DNA from: Mycolicibacterium sp. CR10
GTDB lineage: Bacteria > Actinomycetota > Actinomycetes > Mycobacteriales > Mycobacteriaceae
Direction: 5' to 3'
DNA length: 64,000 nucleotides
NCBI RefSeq assembly: GCF_005222675.1
Contig: NZ_STGE01000068.1
Span: 372,001 to 436,000 of the forward strand
Positions 58,618-64,000 of the stretch are shown one piece after another. The translations under genes were made by a program, and so were the position numbers. The notes beneath the pieces are model-generated. The model was not told the DNA's origin. It was given only the letters and a program-made list of their open reading frames with translations, and did no database searches. The stretch's first letter is position 1. Every line of letters starts with the position of its first letter.

Positions 58618-58899
58618 TCACAACTTCCGGTAAACGTCGTCGAGCGACAGGCCGCGCGAGATCAGCAACACCTGCGTCCAGTACAGCAGCTGGCTGACCT
58701 CCTCGGCGAGAGCGTCGTCGCTCTCGTGCTCGGCGGCCAACCACACCTCACCGGCTTCCTCGAGGATCTTCTTGCCGATGCCGTGTACACCGGCGTCGAG
58801 CGCCGCGACCGTGCCGCTGCCCGCCGGACGGGCGCGCGCCTTGTCGCTCAGTTCGGCGAACAACGCATCGAAGGTCTTCACGGGTCGCGATTGTGTCAC
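58618..58899 (-). CDS. hisE: Phosphoribosyl-ATP pyrophosphatase HisE
   Basis: HisE hydrolyses phosphoribosyl-ATP to phosphoribosyl-AMP, the second step of histidine biosynthesis. The 93-residue all-helical protein has the MazG-like metal motif KKILEEAGEVWLAAEHESDD and ends LYWTQVLLISRGLSLDDVYR. It differs from the M. tuberculosis enzyme as I recall it at few positions. GTG 58899 gives the matching N terminus. It is 2 nt upstream of hisG, in the mycobacterial hisE-hisG order. Confidence 0.95.
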   Translation of the reverse strand: MTQSRPVKTFDALFAELSDKARARPAGSGTVAALDAGVHGIGKKILEEAGEVWLAAEHESDDALAEEVSQLLYWTQVLLISRGLSLDDVYRKL

Positions 58900-58936
58900 G
58901 CCGCCGATGTCGAAGTCACGGCGGTTTGCCCGAGCC

Positions 58937-60412
58937 TCAGGCCTTTGTCGTCGGCTTCTTCTCGTGGTGGAGGATCTCGCCGTGCATGTCCTCCAGCGAC
59001 ACGCCCTTGGTCTCCATCACCCAACGCCAGACGAAGAGACCCGACAGGACAGCGCAGAGTCCGTAGAAGCCGTAGGCGATTCCCAGGTGCTCACGCAGGC
59101 CGGGGAACGTGACGGTGATCAACCAGTTGGCCGCCCACTGGCCCGCCGCGGCCAAGCCGAGCGCTGCGGCACGGATGCGGTTGGGGAACATCTCGCCGAG
59201 CAACACCCAGACCACCGGGCCCCACGACATCCCGAACGACACCACGAAGAGGTTCGCGGCGACCAGTGCGATCACACCCGAAGCGCCGGGAAGGCTCGGC
59301 GTGCCGTCCGGGTTCACCGTCGCGTTGGCGAAGATCACCGACATCGTGATCAGCGTGACCGCCATGCCGGACGAGCCGATCAGCAACAGGGGCTTGCGGC
59401 CGATTTTGTCGATCAGGGCGATCGCGATCAGCGTGGTCAGCACGTTGATCACCGACGTGATCACGGTATAGATCGCCGACTCGTCGGCGCTGAAGCCGAC
59501 CGCCTGCCACAGCACGTTGGAGTAGTAGAAGATCACGTTGATGCCGACGAACTGTTGGAAGATCGACAGCCCCAGGCCGACCCAGACGATGCCGTAGATA
59601 CCGCCGGTCGGCTTCTTCAGATCGCGCAGGGACGGCTTGTCCTCGCGTTCCAGCGACTCCTTGATCCGGTCGATGGTGATCTCGAGGTTCTTCTCCCCGA
59701 GCAGCATGTTGAGGACCCGGCGCGCCTCCGGAATCTTGTGGCTGGCAACCAGATACCGCGGTGACTCCGGAATGGTGAAGGCCAGCAACCCGTACAGGAT
59801 CGCGGGCAGCGCCATCGCCAGGAACATCCAGCGCCAGGCGTCCAGTCCGAACCACAGCGGTTCGTTCGGTCCGCCGGCGAGCCACTGCAGCAGGTAGTTG
59901 ACCGCGAACGACAGGAAGATGCCGGACACGATCGCCAACTGCTGCAGCGAACCGAGTCGGCCGCGAATCCGCGGCGGCGACGTCTCGGCGATGTAGGCGG
60001 GCGCGATGACCGAGGCCACGCCGACACCGATACCGCCGACGATGCGGAACAGCACCACGGTCCAGACCTCGTGCGCGAAGCCCGTCCCGAGCGCGCTGAT
60101 GAAGAACAGGACGGCGGCGATCTTCATGACCGAGATGCGGCCGATCTTGTCGGCGATCGTCCCGGCGGTCATGGCACCTGCTGCCGCACCGATCAGCGCC
60201 GACGCAACCGCGAAACCGAGTTCGGCGTTGCCGATCCCGAAGTCCTCCTGGATGGAGTCCACCGCACCGTTGATGACCGCGCTGTCGTAGCCGAACAACA
60301 GGCCACCGAGCGCCGCCACCGAGGCGATGCGGATGGCTGTGCCACCAGAGGAGAAGTCGTCGTCGGTGATGACCGAGTTCGAGTCGTCGACGGGGGGACC
60401 TTGACCGGCCAT
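58937..60412 (-). CDS. MFS sugar:proton symporter
   Basis: A 491-residue sugar porter with 12 membrane segments. Signatures are LLFGYDSAVINGAVDSI in helix 1, DKIGRISVMKI after helix 2, PESPRYLVASHK after helix 6, QQFVGINVIFYYSNVLW in helix 7 and GPVVWVLLGEMFPNRIRAAA in helix 10. The usual PETKG at the end of helix 12 reads METKG. Glucose or a related hexose is the likely cargo; GlcP-type symporters of M. smegmatis are similar in kind. ATG 60412 has GGAAAGG upstream. Confidence 0.88.
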   Translation of the reverse strand: MAGQGPPVDDSNSVITDDDFSSGGTAIRIASVAALGGLLFGYDSAVINGAVDSIQEDFGIGNAELGFAVASALIGAAAGAMTAGTIADKIGRISVMKIAAVLFFISALGTGFAHEVWTVVLFRIVGGIGVGVASVIAPAYIAETSPPRIRGRLGSLQQLAIVSGIFLSFAVNYLLQWLAGGPNEPLWFGLDAWRWMFLAMALPAILYGLLAFTIPESPRYLVASHKIPEARRVLNMLLGEKNLEITIDRIKESLEREDKPSLRDLKKPTGGIYGIVWVGLGLSIFQQFVGINVIFYYSNVLWQAVGFSADESAIYTVITSVINVLTTLIAIALIDKIGRKPLLLIGSSGMAVTLITMSVIFANATVNPDGTPSLPGASGVIALVAANLFVVSFGMSWGPVVWVLLGEMFPNRIRAAALGLAAAGQWAANWLITVTFPGLREHLGIAYGFYGLCAVLSGLFVWRWVMETKGVSLEDMHGEILHHEKKPTTKA

Positions 60413-60513
60413 GACACGACCTTTCCGCAGCGTTGCGTGATACGAGTCACATTCAAGCACTCGTGGGATGCCGCCGGAAGGGTTCCCAGAACTGCGCGTG
60501 TCTACGCGGTATT

Positions 60514-61197
60514 TCAGGCGCTGCGTTCGCCCAGTTCCTGATCGATCTCGAAGTGGATCCTGCGCAGATCGGCCACATCGAGCTCGGCCAAAGACCGCAC
60601 GTGCCGTCGCCGCCGACCGCCGGGCACCGGGACGTCGTTGGGCACCACCAGCACAGCGCAACCGGCGTCCTCGGCGGCAGCGGTCCCGGTCACCGAGTCC
60701 TCGACCGCGAGACAGTCCGCCGGCGCCAGTCCGAGAAGGTCCGCGGCACGCAGATACGGATCCGGCGCGGGTTTGCCGCTGGGCACCTCGTCACCGCATA
60801 CCGTCACCGAAAAGTAGTGGCGACCAATGCTATTGAGTGCGCGCTCGGCGAGTGCCCGCTGGGTATTGGTCACCAGTGCCATGGGAGTGCGTTCGGCGGC
60901 AAGCGCTTCCAGCATCTCGCGAGCACCGTCACACCACGGCAACCCTCCGTCGAACAGGTCCGCCGTGTAGTCGTGCAACCAGCGGATCGACTCCGCCATC
61001 GCCGCGGCATCGGGATCCAGGCCCAATTCCGCGTAAGCCGTCACCATCGTTTCCTCGGCCGAGGCGCCGACCAGGGCCGTCCTCGTCTCGCGGCTCATCG
61101 CACCGCCGTAGGCCTCATAGAGCGCGGAAAGTGATACGTCCCACAGCTTCTCGGAGTCGACGAGGGTGCCGTCCATGTCCCACAGCACCGCTTGCAT
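60514..61197 (-). CDS. HAD family phosphatase (beta-phosphoglucomutase-like)
   Basis: A 227-residue haloacid dehalogenase superfamily hydrolase. Motif I is WDMDGTLVDSE at the N terminus, motif II ALVTNTQ, motif III KPAPDPYLRAA and motif IV AVEDSVTGTAAAEDAG. The helical cap (residues 18-85) is of the PGMB/phosphonatase type. Substrate is unknown; sugar phosphates are likely. ATG 61197 starts divergent from the UraA-like gene, 81 nt away. The C-terminal 40 residues are unusually Arg/Glu-rich. Confidence 0.87.
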   Translation of the reverse strand: MQAVLWDMDGTLVDSEKLWDVSLSALYEAYGGAMSRETRTALVGASAEETMVTAYAELGLDPDAAAMAESIRWLHDYTADLFDGGLPWCDGAREMLEALAAERTPMALVTNTQRALAERALNSIGRHYFSVTVCGDEVPSGKPAPDPYLRAADLLGLAPADCLAVEDSVTGTAAAEDAGCAVLVVPNDVPVPGGRRRRHVRSLAELDVADLRRIHFEIDQELGERSA

Positions 61198-61278
61198 GTC
61201 GCCATTGTGTCACGCGCGGACAGACGCGCGCGAACCGCTCGACATGCGAAGACGTGCAATCTGCCGGATTCTTGGACG

Positions 61279-63183
61279 ATGGCGGCCCCCATCACGGCGA
61301 AACAGACCAAGCGTGTGCACCCGGTCGACGAGGTGCTGCCCATCCCCAAGCTCGCGACCTACGGCTTCCAGCACGTCGTGGCGTTCTATGCCGGCGCCGT
61401 GCTGGTCCCGATCATCATCGCCGGTGCCGTCGGCTTGTCGCAGGACGAACTGGTCATGCTCATCACCGCGGACCTGTTCACCTGCGGTATCGCCTCGATC
61501 ATCCAGGCGGTCGGATTCTGGAAGATCGGTGTGCGGCTGCCCCTGCTGCAGGGAGTGACGTTCGCCGGCGTCTCGCCGATCATCGCGATCGGGCTGGCGA
61601 ACGGCGGCGGCGCCGCCAGCATGCTCTACGTCTACGGCGCGGTGATCGTCGCGGGCGTCTTCACCTTCCTGATCGCGCCGATCTTCATCAAGCTGTTGAA
61701 GTTCTTCCCACCCGTGGTCACCGGCACGCTGATCACCATCATCGGCCTGTGCCTGGTTCCGGTCGGCGCGATGGACGCGGTGACCAACCCGAACACCCAC
61801 GAGCCGGACCCCACCAACATTCGGTGGTTCCTCTACGCACTGGGCACGATCGCCGTCATCGTCGCCATCCAACGAATCTTCCGCGGGTTCATGGCGACCA
61901 TCGCCGTGCTGCTCGGCCTGGTCATCGGCTGCGCGGTGGCCTACCTGCTGGGCGACATGAACTTCGACAGGGTCGGCGAGGCCTCCGCATTCGGCTTCAC
62001 CCCGCCCTTCCTGTTCGGCATGCCCAAGTTCGATTTCGTCGCGTGCCTGACGATGATCATCGTGCTGCTGATCACGGCCGTGGAGTCGACCGGCTCGACG
62101 ATCGCCACCGGCGAGATTGTGGGCAAGCGCGTCAAGGCTTCCGACATCGGCAACGTGCTGCGCGCCGACGGCGTGGCCACCACCATCGGCGGCATCTTCA
62201 ACTCGTTCCCCTACACCGCATTCTCTGAGAACGTCGGTCTGGTGCGCCTGACCGGTGTCAAGAGCCGCTGGGTCGTCGCCGCGGCCGGGGTGATCATGAT
62301 CATCCTCGGGTTCCTCCCTAAGGTGGCCGCGGTCGTCGCGTCGATCCCGAACCCTGTGCTCGGCGGCGCCGCCCTGACCCTGTTCGCCACCGTCGCCGTC
62401 GTCGGCATCCAGACGTTGGGCAAGGTGGACTTCACCGACCACCGCAATCTGATCATCGTGACCACCAGCTTGGCGCTGGCGCTGTGGGTCACCGCCTACC
62501 CCGACATCGCGCAGGCGATGCCCACCGGTGTGGATCTGATCTTCGGCAGCGGCATCAGCATCGGTGCGGTGTCGGCGATCCTGCTCAACATCGTGTTCTT
62601 TCACACAGGTTCCCGCGGACCCGCCGTCGCCGGCGGTGGCTCCATCACCCTCGACGAGGTCAACTCGATGACCCACGAGCGCTTCACCGAGGTGTTCGGC
62701 CACGTCGTGCAGGACGTGCCATGGGCCGTCGAGCGGGCCTACGAGCAGCGTCCGTTCGCCGACACCAGGGCGATGCGGGAGGCATTCCAGGATGCGGTGC
62801 TCACTGGATCCTCCGAGCAACAGCTCGAACTGCTCAACGCCTTCCACGATCTGGGCGCCGAGGACGAGACCGGCCACGCGCTGGCCGTCGACCATGTCGC
62901 GCTGTCCAATCTCGACGAGGACGACCACAATGACGTGGTGCAGCTGGCCGGCGACTACCGCGAACACTTTGGATTCCCGCTGATCATCTGCGCCCGCGAG
63001 ACCGAACATTTCGACCGGGTGCTCAAGAACGGCTGGTCACGGATGGACAATTCGCCCGGCGCCGAGAAGGCGTTCGCGCTGATCGAGGTCGCCAAAATCG
63101 CCAACTGCCGGTTCAGCGACCTCGTCGCCGACGCGAACCCGATTGCCGCAGCGCGTTTCAGCCGACTCAACGAACTCCAGTAG
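61279..63183 (+). CDS. Xanthine/uracil permease fused to an OHCU-decarboxylase-like domain
   Basis: A 634-residue fusion. Residues 1-465 form an NCS2 nucleobase transporter of about 14 helices, with the family motif VESTGSTIATGEIVGKR and FNSFPYTAFSENVGLVRLTG, the latter typical of urate/xanthine carriers. Residues 475-634 resemble the UraD helical bundle (FTEVFGHVVQDVPWAVERAY then FHDLGAEDETGHAL and YREHFGFPLIICARE). The catalytic HPRIG motif of UraD is replaced by FHDLG, so activity is uncertain. The full UraD is encoded immediately downstream. ATG 61279 lacks a good ribosome site. Confidence 0.86.
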   Translation: MAAPITAKQTKRVHPVDEVLPIPKLATYGFQHVVAFYAGAVLVPIIIAGAVGLSQDELVMLITADLFTCGIASIIQAVGFWKIGVRLPLLQGVTFAGVSPIIAIGLANGGGAASMLYVYGAVIVAGVFTFLIAPIFIKLLKFFPPVVTGTLITIIGLCLVPVGAMDAVTNPNTHEPDPTNIRWFLYALGTIAVIVAIQRIFRGFMATIAVLLGLVIGCAVAYLLGDMNFDRVGEASAFGFTPPFLFGMPKFDFVACLTMIIVLLITAVESTGSTIATGEIVGKRVKASDIGNVLRADGVATTIGGIFNSFPYTAFSENVGLVRLTGVKSRWVVAAAGVIMIILGFLPKVAAVVASIPNPVLGGAALTLFATVAVVGIQTLGKVDFTDHRNLIIVTTSLALALWVTAYPDIAQAMPTGVDLIFGSGISIGAVSAILLNIVFFHTGSRGPAVAGGGSITLDEVNSMTHERFTEVFGHVVQDVPWAVERAYEQRPFADTRAMREAFQDAVLTGSSEQQLELLNAFHDLGAEDETGHALAVDHVALSNLDEDDHNDVVQLAGDYREHFGFPLIICARETEHFDRVLKNGWSRMDNSPGAEKAFALIEVAKIANCRFSDLVADANPIAAARFSRLNELQ

Positions 63184-63711
63184 ATGGCTGGCGCGGGACC
63201 CCCGAAAGAACTCGGCGTCGAAGGATTCAACCGCTTGTCCGAGCGACAGCGGATGCACCTGTTGTTCGAGGTGTGTTCATCGCCGATCTGGGCCCGAAGG
63301 GTGCTGCGGGGCGGTCCCTTTCGCGACGAGGAGGCACTGCTCGACCGGGCCGACCGGGTGCTCGCGGAACTGCCCGACGCCGAGATCGACTCCGCGCTCG
63401 ACGGTCACCCCCGCATCGGAGCGTCGGTGTCGTCGTCCCACAGTCCGTCCTCGGCACGGGAGCAGGCGCGAGTCGCCGATGCCGACGAGGCAGTCAAAGC
63501 CGAACTGGCACAGAAGAACAGGAGCTATGAGGATGCGTTCGGCTACGTCTACCTGGTGTGCGCCAGCGGCCGCACGGCCGAGGAACTGCTCGCCATTCTC
63601 ACCGACCGACTGGACAACGATCCCGAGACCGAACGCCGCGTGATGCGCTCGGAGCTGGCCAAGATCAACCGGCTCCGACTGCAGCGCCTGCTGTCGAAGG
63701 AGACTGCGTGA
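63184..63711 (+). CDS. uraD: OHCU decarboxylase UraD
   Basis: UraD turns 2-oxo-4-hydroxy-4-carboxy-5-ureidoimidazoline into (S)-allantoin, the third step from urate. The 175-residue helical protein keeps the catalytic His in GHPRIGASVSSSHSPSSARE and the FGYVYLVCASGRTAEELLAI motif. ATG 63184 follows the fusion gene stop directly, and its own stop overlaps the HIU hydrolase start by GTGA. Transporter, UraD and HIU hydrolase thus form one urate-degrading operon. Confidence 0.93.
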   Translation: MAGAGPPKELGVEGFNRLSERQRMHLLFEVCSSPIWARRVLRGGPFRDEEALLDRADRVLAELPDAEIDSALDGHPRIGASVSSSHSPSSAREQARVADADEAVKAELAQKNRSYEDAFGYVYLVCASGRTAEELLAILTDRLDNDPETERRVMRSELAKINRLRLQRLLSKETA

Positions 63712-64000
63712 ACACTCTGAGCACCCACGTCCTGGACGCCGTGACGGGAACACCTGCCGTCGGCGTCACCGTCACGCTCACCGACTCCTCCGGCCACCCG
63801 GTGGCCTCCGCGCTCACCGATGACGACGGCCGGGTCAAGACGGTCGCCGAGCTCGCATCCGGTATCTACCGACTGCATTTCGACACCGGAAGCTACTTCG
63901 CCGCCAGGGAAATCGGCGCGTTCTATCCCGAAGTGGTGATCGCCTTCGAGGTCACCGACGAGACCGGCCACTACCACGTTCCGTTGCTGTTGTCGCCCTA
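63708..64000 (+). CDS. uraH: 5-hydroxyisourate hydrolase UraH (partial, C-terminus off the right edge)
   Basis: A transthyretin-related hydrolase that opens 5-hydroxyisourate to OHCU, the UraD substrate. The 97 visible codons start LSTHVLDAVTGTPAVGVTVT (His near residue 7 is catalytic) and include HFDTGSYFA and FYPEVVIAFEV, as usual. The C-terminal YRGS signature should follow within about 12 residues past the window edge. GTG 63708 overlaps uraD by GTGA. A urate oxidase gene is expected next. Confidence 0.93.
   Translation, partial: MNTLSTHVLDAVTGTPAVGVTVTLTDSSGHPVASALTDDDGRVKTVAELASGIYRLHFDTGSYFAAREIGAFYPEVVIAFEVTDETGHYHVPLLLSP

Noticed and set aside
61210..63009. 599-codon reading frame antisense to the UraA-UraD fusion
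   Set aside because: The translation is low-complexity Asp/His/Gln/Gly and mirrors the hydrophobic codons of the permease on the other strand.

Overview
The window is high-GC actinobacterial DNA. Gene order and protein sequence point to a mycobacterium, most likely a fast-growing environmental Mycolicibacterium. Many products look nearly identical to M. tuberculosis proteins as I remember them (HelY, TatC, PafA, PrcB, Mpa, Pup), and the backbone follows the M. tuberculosis order from cobN (Rv2062c) to hisE (Rv2122c). Extra catabolic blocks that M. tuberculosis lacks at these places suggest a saprophyte. No rRNA, tRNA, CRISPR array, transposase or phage gene was seen.

Layout. 1-13.7 kb holds the aerobic cobalamin genes cobN (partial), cobG, cobH, cobIJ and cobL. 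They are interrupted by an AraC/VOC pair, a Baeyer-Villiger-type monooxygenase, a TauD-family sulfatase, a TetR regulator with a phosphotransferase, and the SDR/F420-reductase pair. 13.7-23 kb holds pepE, a 5'-3' exonuclease, a DUF4333 membrane protein, helY, tatC, tatA and the DNA-damage activators pafC and pafB. 23.5-47.8 kb is the Pup-proteasome locus (pafA, prcA, prcB, pup, dop, mpa). It is split by a 14-kb accessory block containing a DUF1023 hydrolase with a small helical partner, an IclR-terminated operon for choline/glycine betaine/dimethylglycine oxidation, and a repeat-bearing helix-turn-helix protein. 47.9-54 kb holds an MTB12-like secreted protein, LppK, DUF503, TrmI, a RecB-like nuclease, a thioesterase, a DinB protein and an ArsR-SRPBCC-flavodoxin operon. 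54-64 kb holds R2lox with its TetR regulator, a flavoprotein disulfide reductase, hisG/hisE, a sugar transporter, a HAD phosphatase, and the start of a urate/ureide operon (UraA-UraD fusion, UraD, HIU hydrolase) that runs off the right edge.

How the genes fit together. PafA ligates Pup, after Dop deamidates its C-terminal Gln, to proteins that Mpa unfolds into the PrcAB proteasome; PafBC controls the DNA damage response. The betaine operon, read leftward from 37.9 kb, encodes choline to betaine aldehyde (GMC dehydrogenase), to glycine betaine (BetB), to dimethylglycine (Rieske oxygenase), to sarcosine (dimethylglycine oxidase), plus a permease, a CNMP/CBS/nucleotidyltransferase sensor and an IclR regulator. 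Two palindromes just upstream of its first gene are the best candidate operators.

A recurring sequence feature is a TANNNT -10 hexamer 6-7 nt before an ATG or GTG, the signature of leaderless mycobacterial transcripts. It precedes cobG, cobH, the AraC and VOC genes, pepE, pafB, pafA, dop and the RecB-like gene, and it helped choose several starts. All functional calls rest on recognition of family motifs and remembered homologues; no database search was run.
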